This document shows, piece by piece, positions 1 to 6,170 of a stretch of 6,170 bases of DNA. Within the stretch, counting starts at the first letter, position 1, and each line of letters starts with the position of its first letter. Source of the stretch: Dysgonomonas sp. (lineage in GTDB: Bacteria > Bacteroidota > Bacteroidia > Bacteroidales > Dysgonomonadaceae); contig DQAM01000017.1 in assembly GCA_003523545.1 (NCBI GenBank), positions 1-6,170 of the forward strand, read 5' to 3'. The position numbers were made by a program, and so were the translations under genes. Under the pieces are notes generated by a model, which saw only the letters and a list, made by a program, of their open reading frames with translations, had not been told where the DNA came from and made no database searches.

Positions 1-530
1 GAAAGTGCATAAAAAGTAGTAATCGAGATGATTAACTCGGAATACGCAGCTACACTGTGCCATATCGCGCCGAAACCGAAAGAGTCGAGGGAAAGCCCCA
101 GAAACAGCATCACGATCAAAAACAAAAGGAAAAACATGACTTTGGACATTTTTAGTCCCGAGATGGTGAGTACGATGGACAGAATCATGTACCCGAGAAA
201 TACGAATCCGAGTTGACGGGTATCTATTTCCGAAGCTAAAGTCTCACCAAAGCATCCCAGCTTTATGAGCCAACCCATAGCCATTCCTATCCAGAACAGG
301 CCGTAAGCGGAAAACGCTGTTGCGCCAAATAAGTTTTTGTGTTTGAAGTCGAAGACGGATGCGATCAATTGTGCCATTCCTCCTAAAAATATAGCCCAAG
401 GCAAGAGGTATGATAATCCGCTTGTCCATCCCAGCTTTTGGGATGATGCCACGAGAGTTACGATGGCTAGTCCGAACAATCCTAAAGTGGTAGGGTCGGC
501 AACTTCTACTTTTACATTTTTTGTTTCCAT
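1..530 (-). CDS. satP: Acetate/succinate uptake transporter, SatP (GPR1/FUN34/YaaH) family, 3' end cut by window edge
   Basis: An open frame reads from ATG (complement of 528-530) through 176 codons to the window edge without a stop, so the C-terminus is missing. Family knowledge: this is a six-helix inner-membrane protein that takes up acetate and succinate with protons. E. coli SatP is 188 aa, so probably only a short tail is lost. Visible marks are the N-terminal signature position DPTTLGL (12-18), GGMAQ (50-54), the conserved FG-TAF-YG-FW block (68-80) and FLGY (111-114). Six hydrophobic stretches lie at about 14-34, 40-60, 68-90, 107-125, 131-150 and 156-176. The signature departs from the NPAPLGL form of E. 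coli SatP, so substrate preference is uncertain. The leader is A/T-rich with no Shine-Dalgarno sequence. The gene is divergent from yjdM. I am confident of the family and less so of the exact substrate. Confidence 0.9.
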   Translation of the reverse strand, partial: METKNVKVEVADPTTLGLFGLAIVTLVASSQKLGWTSGLSYLLPWAIFLGGMAQLIASVFDFKHKNLFGATAFSAYGLFWIGMAMGWLIKLGCFGETLASEIDTRQLGFVFLGYMILSIVLTISGLKMSKVMFFLLFLIVMLFLGLSLDSFGFGAIWHSVAAYSELIISITTFYAL

Positions 531-580
531 ACTAATAGAATAAGATTAATGATTGATTATCAGATGTTTTACAAATTGCG

Positions 581-600
581 TTAAGACTCGCTAGTCTTGA
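581..600. repeat. Short hairpin upstream of satP
   Basis: AAGACT (583-588) and AGTCTT (593-598) form a perfect 6-bp stem around a 4-base loop. One T-G wobble and one T-A pair extend it to 581-600. If the weak minus-strand promoter at 613-642 is real, the hairpin lies in the satP 5' leader and could affect mRNA stability or translation. No T-run follows on either strand, so it is not an evident terminator. A stem this short can arise by chance. Confidence 0.35.
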
Positions 601-612
601 TTTATTAGGCTT

Positions 613-642
613 TAAATATAGTGAATAATTATAAGTTGCAAT
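613..642 (-). promoter_or_regulatory. Weak candidate promoter for satP
   Basis: On the minus strand, TATATTTA (complement of 613-620) matches the Bacteroides -7 consensus TAnnTTTG except at the last base. ATTG (complement of 639-642) lies 18 bases upstream and resembles the -33 TTTG. The predicted leader would be roughly 75 bases. The region is very A/T-rich, so a chance match is quite possible. Confidence 0.3.
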
Positions 643-724
643 ATATTATATCTTTTTTTATTAAATGACAGGGTGCAGACAGAAATACTATAGGCTCATT
701 GTTACGGGCGTTTATCTATTTGGA

Positions 725-756
725 TTTGCCTATTTTCCCATTTTTGGTTATCTTTG
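725..756 (+). promoter_or_regulatory. Bacteroides-type promoter for yjdM
   Basis: TTTG at 725-728 and TATCTTTG at 749-756 match the Bacteroidota primary sigma factor consensus (-33 TTTG and -7 TAnnTTTG), separated by a 20-base spacer of typical length. Transcription would start near 763, leaving an A-rich leader of about 30 bases before the yjdM ATG at 796. This is the clearest promoter in the window and a main reason for assigning the sequence to Bacteroidota. Confidence 0.75.
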
Positions 757-795
757 CGGCTCATTAACAAATAAATAATAAAAAAACAGGAGAGA

Positions 796-1128
796 ATGGC
801 AGAAGTATCAGCTTGTCCGCAATGCGGGATGGAAAATACTTATTTTGACGGGACGGTCTATGTATGTCCCGATTGCAGTTACGAATGGACAGGAGAGGGT
901 ATGGAAGCAGAAGCAGACTCAGTTCCCAAAGACAGTAACGGAACCGAACTTTTCGACGGGGATGCGGTCACTGTGATTAAAGACCTGAAAGTGAAAGGTT
1001 TGTCTATGGTCATCAAAAGGGGGACTAAGGTGAAAAGCATCAAGCTGACCGATAATCCGGAAGAAGTAGACTGCCGGATAGACGGTTCTGGTATCGTGCT
1101 GAAAACCTGCTTCCTTAAAAAAGGGTAA
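796..1128 (+). CDS. yjdM: Zinc-ribbon protein YjdM (PhnA family)
   Basis: This 110-aa cytoplasmic protein resembles E. coli YjdM (formerly PhnA, 111 aa) along its whole length. The N-terminus is a zinc ribbon with CPQC (7-10) and CPDC (24-27), followed by YEW (29-31). The PhnA domain follows, with the conserved stretch DGDAVTVIKDLKVKG (54-68), GTKVK (75-79) and IDGSG (95-99). The family's molecular role is not established. The old link to alkylphosphonate use came from gene position in E. coli, and the protein should not be confused with the phosphonoacetate hydrolase also called PhnA. No phosphonate genes lie nearby. AGGAG (788-792) is an unusually good Shine-Dalgarno match for this phylum, but sits only 3 bases from the ATG. 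With its own promoter and terminator the gene is probably monocistronic. Confidence 0.93.
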   Translation: MAEVSACPQCGMENTYFDGTVYVCPDCSYEWTGEGMEAEADSVPKDSNGTELFDGDAVTVIKDLKVKGLSMVIKRGTKVKSIKLTDNPEEVDCRIDGSGIVLKTCFLKKG

Positions 1129-1155
1129 ATATAAGTTTCATTTATATATCAATAG

Positions 1156-1195
1156 AAAATAAGAGCCGCGAAGCAAGCTTTCCGGCTCTTATTTT
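1156..1195 (+). terminator. Strong hairpin terminator after yjdM, possibly bidirectional
   Basis: AAAATAAGAGCCG (1156-1168) and CGGCTCTTATTTT (1183-1195) form a perfect 13-bp stem around a 14-base loop. Part of the loop (1170-1173 with 1179-1182) can pair further, leaving C1169 bulged. The stem core is G/C-rich, with A residues on the left and T residues on the right, as in intrinsic terminators. It begins 28 bases after the yjdM stop. The symmetric A/T flanks could also work on the minus strand. It ends 5 bases before the -7 box of the next gene. Confidence 0.8.
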
Positions 1196-1199
1196 GTAG

Positions 1200-1207
1200 T
1201 ATCTTTG
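1200..1207 (+). promoter_or_regulatory. Candidate -7 promoter element for the U32/trhP gene
   Basis: TATCTTTG is a full match to TAnnTTTG and identical to the yjdM -7 box. The best -33 candidate is TTTC (1179-1182), one base off consensus with a short 17-base spacer, and it lies inside the right-hand part of the preceding terminator hairpin. The inferred transcription start is near 1214, giving a leader of about 17 bases before the ATG at 1231. Confidence 0.55.
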
Positions 1208-1230
1208 TATCCTATACAGAAATATAACGG

Positions 1231-2502
1231 ATGAAGAATATATCGGATTATGAAATAATGGCTCCGGTGGGGTCTTACGAATCGCTTGCGGCAGCTATCC
1301 AGGGAGGTGCCGGCTCTATCTATTTCGGTATCGAAGGACTGAATATGCGTGCCAAATCTTCCAACAACTTTACAATTGAGGATTTGAAAAACATTGCCGG
1401 GATTTGCCGCGAAAACAGAATAAAAAGCTATCTGACCGTCAATACTATCATTTATGATAATGATATATCGCTGATGCATACGATAGTAGATGCAGCCAAA
1501 GAGGCTGATCTATCTGCAATTATTGCATCGGATGTAGCAGTTATGATGTATGCCCGCAGTATCGGCGTGGAAGTGCATCTGTCTACCCAGCTGAACATAA
1601 CGAATACGGAAGCCCTCAAATTTTACGGACAATTTGCCGATGTAGTAGTCTTAGCCCGGGAACTAAACCTGGATCAGGTGGCAGCTATCCACAAAGATAT
1701 CGTTGAACAAAAAATTACCGGGCCGTCCGGAGAGTTGATACGCATCGAAATGTTTTCTCATGGTGCCCTGTGTATGGCTGTGTCGGGTAAATGCTACCTG
1801 AGTCTTCACGAGAAAGATTTATCTGCCAACCGGGGAGCATGTAATCAGATATGCCGTAGGGGATATATCGTAAAAGATAAGGAGAGTGAAATAGAACTCG
1901 AGATTGACAACGAATATATCATGTCACCTAAAGACCTTAAAACGATCCATTTTATAAATAAGATGATGGATGCGGGTGCAAGGGTGTTTAAAATAGAAGG
2001 ACGTGCCCGCGGCCCCGAATATGTGCGTACGGTTGTCGAATGTTACAAAGAGGCAGTAACGGCATATTGCGAGGATACTTTTTCGGAAGAAAAGGTTGCC
2101 GGTTGGGACGAACGACTTGCATCGGTCTTTAACCGGGGATTCTGGGACGGTTATTATCTTGGACAGCGGTTGGGAGAATGGTCGATGAACTACGGTTCGG
2201 AAGCCACTAAGCGGAAAGTGTACATCGGCAAGGGAATTAAATATTTTTCCAATATCGGTGTGGCTGAATTCCTGATGGAAACGCAATCTTTAAAAGTAGG
2301 AGACGAGATACTTATAACAGGGCCTACGACCGGAGCTGTGACTCAGACAGTCGATGAAATACGGGTCGACCTCAAATCGGTCGAAGAAACTGTGAAGGGT
2401 GAACGTTTCTCTATCAGGGTAACGGACAAGATACGCCCGTCGGACAAACTTTTCAAATTGGTAAAAGTCTCTCCTAAGCGCAAGTTCGTGGAAAAAACGT
2501 AG
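1231..2502 (+). CDS. trhP: U32 family protein, TrhP/YegQ-type tRNA uridine-34 hydroxylation enzyme
   Basis: This 423-aa protein carries the complete U32 signature at 173-191 (EMF, GALC, GKC, LS). Four cysteines, C181, C188, C204 and C208, have the spacing seen in E. coli TrhP and probably hold an iron-sulfur cluster, as shown for the related UbiU and UbiV. The order is an N-terminal barrel-like part starting MAPVGS (10-15), the signature and Cys cluster, then YIMSPKDL (229-236) and KIEGR (254-258), both close to TrhP, and a small C-terminal beta domain at about 328-415. Known of the family: TrhP makes 5-hydroxyuridine at the tRNA wobble position in a prephenate-dependent reaction. Other U32 members act on 23S rRNA (RlhA) or ubiquinone, and older records call them collagenases or peptidases. 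Nothing here suggests a protease. The protein lacks the internal insert that E. coli TrhP has after the Cys cluster. Assignment to U32 is near certain; to TrhP it is probable. Translation probably uses the first ATG, preceded by an A/T-rich leader. Confidence 0.85.
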   Translation: MKNISDYEIMAPVGSYESLAAAIQGGAGSIYFGIEGLNMRAKSSNNFTIEDLKNIAGICRENRIKSYLTVNTIIYDNDISLMHTIVDAAKEADLSAIIASDVAVMMYARSIGVEVHLSTQLNITNTEALKFYGQFADVVVLARELNLDQVAAIHKDIVEQKITGPSGELIRIEMFSHGALCMAVSGKCYLSLHEKDLSANRGACNQICRRGYIVKDKESEIELEIDNEYIMSPKDLKTIHFINKMMDAGARVFKIEGRARGPEYVRTVVECYKEAVTAYCEDTFSEEKVAGWDERLASVFNRGFWDGYYLGQRLGEWSMNYGSEATKRKVYIGKGIKYFSNIGVAEFLMETQSLKVGDEILITGPTTGAVTQTVDEIRVDLKSVEETVKGERFSIRVTDKIRPSDKLFKLVKVSPKRKFVEKT

Positions 2503-2507
2503 GTAAA

Positions 2508-2537
2508 AGTATTCTGAATAAGCATATCTTATATACT
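2508..2537 (+). repeat. A/T-rich hairpin after the trhP gene, possible weak terminator
   Basis: ATAAG (2518-2522) and CTTAT (2528-2532) pair around a 5-base loop. AGTAT (2508-2512) and ATACT (2533-2537) can close an outer stem, with five unpaired bases on the left side. It begins 6 bases after the stop codon. The low G/C content and the lack of an immediate T-run make it a poor terminator. Confidence 0.3.
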
Positions 2538-2564
2538 GATAACTAAGGATACAAATAATATTTT

Positions 2565-2572
2565 TACCTTTG
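2565..2572 (+). promoter_or_regulatory. Candidate -7 promoter element for the methyltransferase gene
   Basis: TACCTTTG matches TAnnTTTG in full. No TTTG or TTG lies at the expected distance upstream (around 2541-2545), so only half of the promoter is recognisable. A start near 2579 would leave a leader of about 28 bases before the ATG at 2608. Confidence 0.5.
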
Positions 2573-2607
2573 TCCGGTTACCTGATACATAATTATAAAT
2601 CTAAATT

Positions 2608-3243
2608 ATGCAACCATCGGATTATTACTCTTACGAGAGAAAAGAGCTTTATCCATTCATGCCTGCCGAAATAAAATGTTCGTTGGATGTGGGATGTGCC
2701 AAGGGCGTTTTTTCAGAAAAGCTGAAACAGGAAAAAGGTACGGAGACCTGGGGCATTGAGATGGTAGACGGGATTGCGGAAATAGCAGAAACTAAACTGC
2801 ATCGAGTATTGAAAGGTCCTTTTGATGCTGTATACCAGCAGTTACCCGAAAAATATTTCGACTGCATTTTTTTTAACGATGTGCTAGAACATATGGCATA
2901 CCCGGACGAATGCCTTCATCAGGTGAAAAGCAAGATAGCTCCCGGCGGACGTATAATTGCTTCTCTTCCTAATATCCGGCATATTAGGGTGATGATAGAT
3001 CTGGTATGGAAAGGCGACTGGGAATATCAGGAATCGGGAATTATGGACAGGACCCACCTTCGTTTCTTTACTAGAAAGAGTATAATACGCATGTTTGATA
3101 AATGCGGGTATAATATCTCACGTATAGAAGGGGTAAACCCGATCAGCCCGACATGCCTGACTTCGATTATAAATAAATTGCTATTTAACCGGATTGATGA
3201 TATCAGGTATTCGCAATTTGTTGTCGTAGCTCAACCTAAATAA
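2608..3243 (+). CDS. Class I SAM-dependent methyltransferase, target unknown
   Basis: This 211-aa cytoplasmic protein has a Rossmann-type methyltransferase core. The SAM-binding motif I is LDVGCAKG (26-33). The acidic residue ending strand 2 is E51, in WGIEM. The strand-4 motif DCIFFNDVLEH spans 85-95, and the post-core loop PGGRIIASLPN spans 112-122. The C-terminal part has DRTHLRFFT (147-155), a stretch common in Methyltransf_11/12/23-type enzymes found in surface-polysaccharide loci. No signal peptide or membrane segment is visible. No glycan gene lies within the window. The upstream neighbour, 105 bases away, is a TrhP-type gene, so a role in tRNA modification is conceivable but unproven. 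The peptidase gene follows after 38 bases and could be co-transcribed. The start is the first ATG in frame after the candidate promoter, without a Shine-Dalgarno sequence. Fold confidence is high; the substrate cannot be read from sequence. Confidence 0.88.
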   Translation: MQPSDYYSYERKELYPFMPAEIKCSLDVGCAKGVFSEKLKQEKGTETWGIEMVDGIAEIAETKLHRVLKGPFDAVYQQLPEKYFDCIFFNDVLEHMAYPDECLHQVKSKIAPGGRIIASLPNIRHIRVMIDLVWKGDWEYQESGIMDRTHLRFFTRKSIIRMFDKCGYNISRIEGVNPISPTCLTSIINKLLFNRIDDIRYSQFVVVAQPK

Positions 3244-3281
3244 TATTCGCATTCAGAAAACCATACAATAAATTACCTTAT

Positions 3282-6032
3282 ATGAAATATACCTTTACTT
3301 TGATATGCTTGTTTAGTGTATTGCTGTCTTATGGACAGAAAAAACCGCTCGATCATACAGTCTATGACTCGTGGAAAAGCCTTTCAGATGTAAAAATTAC
3401 CGATGATGCCGGATTTACGGCTGTGATAGTCAAAGAACAGGAGGGGGATGATTACCTTCTGGTCAGGAATCTGCATACAGACAATGAACTTACACTTCCG
3501 CGCGGATATAGTTACACGATAACTCCCGACCAAAAACATATAATAGCCAGGATAAAAGCACCTTTTGCCGATACCCGCCAGGCACGGATAAAAAAGACAC
3601 CGGACGAAAAACTGCCTAAAGATTCACTCGCAATCATTTTTCTGGAAGATTTTTCAGTCATTAAAATACCTTCTGTAAAAGATTTTGGCTTAGGGAAAGA
3701 TTTTTCTGATTATGTGGCTTACACATTAGACGATACAATCAAAGTAAAAGATAAAAAAACGCCTAAAGCCTACACCCTTGTAATGAGGCATATCGAATCG
3801 GCGCGTGAGGATACCATAAAGAATGTCACGGCTTACAAATTCAGCAGGAACGGAAACGGCTTTGGGGCTATAATGAAGCCGGAAGCTAAAGACAGCATCA
3901 GTCCGAAAGGCGTGATGTATATCGACCTGGGCAAGTACGAAAAGAGAATCATTTCCTCGGGTTTGCAGGAATATAAAAACCTTTCCCTGTCCGAAACCGG
4001 AAGCAGACTCGCTTTTCTTGGAACAAGCGACAATGTCAAAACCGAAATAAAAGAATATAAGCTGTATGGTTTTGAAAATGGTATGGACTCAGCACGATTG
4101 TTTGTCGATAAATCCACTCTTGGTATGCCGGAAGAATGGAGCGTGAGCGAAAATTACACCCCCCTGTTCAGTAAAAATGAGAAACGTTTGCTGTTGGGAA
4201 CGGCTCCTGTGCAATTGCCCAAAGATACTACCATACCGGACTTCGAAAAAGCGCAACTCGATGTATGGCATTGGCAGGAACCTGACATTCAGCCGAAGCA
4301 AAAAGCGGAACTGCAAAGGAGACTGAAACAGACGTATCTGGCTTATGTGGATTGGGAGAATGGTAATTTCTACCAGCTGGCAACGGAAGAGATGCCCGAA
4401 GTACGCATTTCGGACGAAAACGGCGGGCGTTATGCCGTTGGTTTGTCTAACCTGAACGCTCTTTTCGAAGTGCAATGGTCGATACGTGCCCGCACTACTT
4501 ACGATATGTGGAAGCTTGATTTGGAAAATCATACCCGTACACCGATAGGAACGGGTATCGCGTGTATACCCCGGCTTTCGCCCGACGGAAATTATCTTGC
4601 CTGGTACGATTTCAATGACAGGCAATACCATGCTTATTCGATGCAGGACGGATCGCAGCAAAACCTCACCGCTGATCTGGGTGTTAATTTCTGGGATGAA
4701 CGATACGATCAGCCGTCATCCCCCGACCCTTACGGATTTGCCGACTGGATGGACGGCAGCGAGGCTCTGCTGGTGTACGATGCTTACGATGTGTGGAAGC
4801 TCGATCCCAGCGGAAAACATTCTCCCGAAAACCTTACGGGGGGAGAGGGGCGCAAGGTGAAAACAAAATTACGGTATATCCGTACAGACCCGGAAAGCCG
4901 TTTCATTAAAAAGGATGAGGATATATTATTATCTGCTTTTGATAATACGACTAAGGAAAATGGTTTTTACCTGTTCAAGAAAGGAAAGCTGAACCGCCTC
5001 ATAGTAGATAAGTATTCTTATCCGAAAGTGGCGAAGGCAAAAGATAAGGATGTTTTTGCGTTCGAAAAGGCAAATTTCAGCACATCGCCCGACCTGTACG
5101 TCACAACGGATAACTGGAAAAATGAAAAGAAACTGTCGGATATTAACCCGCAGATGAAAGATTACAATTGGGGAACTGCCGAACTGATTACATGGACAAC
5201 ATTGAAAGGAAATAAAGCGGAGGGGATGCTGTATAAACCGGAAGATTTCGACCCGGCAAAGAAATATCCGGTTATGATATATTTCTACGAACGGGATTCG
5301 GAAAACCTGTACCGCTACATGGCGCCTGCTCCCAGCCGTTCGATCATCAACATATCGTTTTATTGCAGCCGGGGATACATTGTTTTCGTTCCAGACATCG
5401 AATATACAATAGGGCATCCCGGACAGAGCGCATTCGATTATGTGGTATCGGGAGCAAGAATGCTTGCGGAAGAACCTTTCGTGGATGCAAACAATATGGC
5501 TATACAGGGGCAGAGCTGGGGCGGCTACCAGGTGGCTTATCTCGTGACGCGCACGCACATGTTTAAGGCGGCGGGAGCAGGGGCACCTGTATCCAATATG
5601 TTCAGCGCTTATGGCGGAATCCGCTGGGAAACGGGAAGAAGCCGTCAGTACCAGTACGAACAGACGCAGTCGAGAATAGGTGCGTCTATGTGGGAAGCCC
5701 CCGAATTATATCTTGAAAATTCGCCTGTATTTTTTGCAACCAATGTGCAGACGCCTCTGCTCATCATGCATAACGATAACGACGGAGCAGTGCCCTGGTA
5801 TCAGGGAATAGAATATTTTATGGCATTGCGCAGGCTGGGTAAACCCGTATGGATGCTTCAATACAATAACGAAGCGCATAATCTCAGAGAACGCCGCAAC
5901 ATGAAAGACCTTACCATCCGCATGCAGCAGTTTTTCGATCATTATCTCAAAGGTGATCCGATGCCTGTCTGGATGAAAAAAGGCGTGCCTCAGACTGAAA
6001 AGGGACAGAATTACGGACTGGAATTCGAATGA
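3282..6032 (+). CDS. Exported S9 family serine peptidase (prolyl oligopeptidase type)
   Basis: This 916-aa protein begins with a signal peptide (about 1-18, hydrophobic core TLICLFSVLL, likely cut before or near Q19). There is no lipobox cysteine, so it is probably a soluble periplasmic or secreted enzyme. Residues of about 30-640 form a long beta-rich region with propeller-like blades, for example DMWKLDLE (408-415), LSPDGNYLAW (432-441) and DVWKLDP (503-509). The alpha/beta-hydrolase catalytic domain occupies about 645-892. Its triad is visible: S745 in GQSWGGY (743-749), D834 in HNDNDGAVP (830-838) and H866 in NEAHNL (863-868). Family members hydrolyse short peptides, often near proline, with access limited by the propeller. 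The exact specificity here is unknown. No sorting domain of the type IX secretion type is evident at the C-terminus. The start is supported by the signal peptide beginning at this ATG. The reading frame is intact throughout. Confidence 0.92.
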   Translation: MKYTFTLICLFSVLLSYGQKKPLDHTVYDSWKSLSDVKITDDAGFTAVIVKEQEGDDYLLVRNLHTDNELTLPRGYSYTITPDQKHIIARIKAPFADTRQARIKKTPDEKLPKDSLAIIFLEDFSVIKIPSVKDFGLGKDFSDYVAYTLDDTIKVKDKKTPKAYTLVMRHIESAREDTIKNVTAYKFSRNGNGFGAIMKPEAKDSISPKGVMYIDLGKYEKRIISSGLQEYKNLSLSETGSRLAFLGTSDNVKTEIKEYKLYGFENGMDSARLFVDKSTLGMPEEWSVSENYTPLFSKNEKRLLLGTAPVQLPKDTTIPDFEKAQLDVWHWQEPDIQPKQKAELQRRLKQTYLAYVDWENGNFYQLATEEMPEVRISDENGGRYAVGLSNLNALFEVQWSIRARTTYDMWKLDLENHTRTPIGTGIACIPRLSPDGNYLAWYDFNDRQYHAYSMQDGSQQNLTADLGVNFWDERYDQPSSPDPYGFADWMDGSEALLVYDAYDVWKLDPSGKHSPENLTGGEGRKVKTKLRYIRTDPESRFIKKDEDILLSAFDNTTKENGFYLFKKGKLNRLIVDKYSYPKVAKAKDKDVFAFEKANFSTSPDLYVTTDNWKNEKKLSDINPQMKDYNWGTAELITWTTLKGNKAEGMLYKPEDFDPAKKYPVMIYFYERDSENLYRYMAPAPSRSIINISFYCSRGYIVFVPDIEYTIGHPGQSAFDYVVSGARMLAEEPFVDANNMAIQGQSWGGYQVAYLVTRTHMFKAAGAGAPVSNMFSAYGGIRWETGRSRQYQYEQTQSRIGASMWEAPELYLENSPVFFATNVQTPLLIMHNDNDGAVPWYQGIEYFMALRRLGKPVWMLQYNNEAHNLRERRNMKDLTIRMQQFFDHYLKGDPMPVWMKKGVPQTEKGQNYGLEFE

Positions 6033-6046
6033 TATAACTTATGCCG

Positions 6047-6068
6047 GGGTTGACCTATGTGTCGACCC
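6047..6068 (+). repeat. Hairpin downstream of the S9 peptidase, repeat element or weak terminator
   Basis: GGGTTGAC (6047-6054) and GTCGACCC (6061-6068) form an 8-bp stem with one T-G wobble and a 6-base loop, CTATGT. It starts 15 bases after the peptidase stop codon. The tail GAAAAATATG is not T-rich, which argues against a classical intrinsic terminator on the plus strand, although its position suits transcript-end protection or termination. It may also be a dispersed palindromic repeat. Confidence 0.5.
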
Positions 6069-6106
6069 GAAAAATATGTGAGCGAAAAAATCATACAAGC
6101 CAATAT

Positions 6107-6131
6107 GTAGGGACAACTTCTAAAGTTGTCC
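6107..6131 (+). repeat. GTAG plus perfect palindrome, REP-like element
   Basis: GGACAACTT (6111-6119) and AAGTTGTCC (6123-6131) form a perfect 9-bp stem with a CTA loop. The four bases directly 5' are GTAG (6107-6110). A GTAG-type tetranucleotide next to a hairpin is the known layout of REP sequences mobilised by REP-associated tyrosine transposases. No transposase gene lies in the window. No T-run follows, so termination is a weaker explanation. Copy number in the genome cannot be judged here. Confidence 0.5.
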
Positions 6132-6170
6132 GTTATAAAAATCATCCTCTTTTAGTTATACACCCCGGAC

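Noticed and set aside
28..543. Two short plus-strand open frames (28-216 and 337-543) opposite the left-hand gene
   Set aside because: The minus-strand frame across the same stretch encodes a clear six-helix SatP-family protein, so the plus-strand frames are shadows.
531..795. Possible riboswitch or small RNA in the divergent spacer
   Set aside because: Apart from a promoter for yjdM, a weak promoter and a short hairpin on the satP side, I found no extended structure or conserved riboswitch core.
1129..1147. A/T-only hairpin (ATATAA with TTATAT) directly after the yjdM stop
   Set aside because: Six A-T pairs with a 7-base loop are too weak to stand out in such A/T-rich sequence, and the strong terminator just downstream explains transcript ending.
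1924..2286. 120-codon minus-strand open frame inside the U32 gene
   Set aside because: It overlaps the conserved KIEGR region of the real gene and shows no recognisable domain.
4089..4661. 190-codon open frame on the minus strand inside the S9 peptidase gene
   Set aside because: It lies wholly antisense to a gene with an intact catalytic triad and signal peptide. Its translation shows no recognisable domain, and no minus-strand promoter is evident.
4597..4860. 87-codon plus-strand frame in another register within the peptidase gene
   Set aside because: The main frame continues without interruption through this part with propeller-type sequence, so this is neither a frameshift nor a separate gene.
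4929..5558. 209-codon open frame on the minus strand overlapping the peptidase catalytic domain
   Set aside because: It is antisense to conserved coding sequence including the GQSWGGY motif. The translation is rich in Arg, His, Ile and Phe without family features, as expected of a shadow frame.

Overview
The window looks like ordinary chromosomal DNA from a member of the Bacteroidota, most likely order Bacteroidales. Three start regions carry the Bacteroides-type -7 element TAnnTTTG, and one of these also has a matching -33 TTTG box. Leaders are A/T-rich, with little or no Shine-Dalgarno sequence at most starts. The proteins also resemble this group, including a large secreted S9 peptidase whose signal peptide ends in SYGQ. 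The genus is not determined by anything I can see.

Layout. Positions 1-530 (minus strand) hold the 5' part of an acetate/succinate transporter gene (SatP/GPR1-FUN34-YaaH family), cut by the left window edge. A divergent spacer (531-795) separates it from four plus-strand genes: yjdM, a 110-aa zinc-ribbon protein (796-1128) followed by a strong hairpin terminator; a U32-family protein of the TrhP/YegQ type (1231-2502), probably a tRNA wobble-uridine hydroxylation enzyme and not a protease; a class I SAM-dependent methyltransferase (2608-3243); and a 916-aa exported S9 family serine peptidase (3282-6032). The last 138 bases are non-coding and hold two compact hairpins, one preceded by GTAG as in REP elements.

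How the genes relate. This is not an obvious single-function operon. yjdM is closed off by its own terminator. The U32 and methyltransferase genes each have a candidate -7 box. The peptidase gene lies 38 bases after the methyltransferase with no visible promoter or terminator between them, so these two may share a transcript. The one functional link worth considering is the U32 gene followed by a methyltransferase: in Bacillus subtilis the TrhP-type genes sit beside trmR, whose product methylates the hydroxyuridine they make. The methyltransferase here, however, looks more like those of glycan-associated families, so the link is only a hypothesis.

I found no CRISPR array, tRNA, rRNA, transposase, phage gene or defence system, and no clear sign of an undescribed system. 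The terminal repeats and the U32-methyltransferase pairing are the most useful leads.
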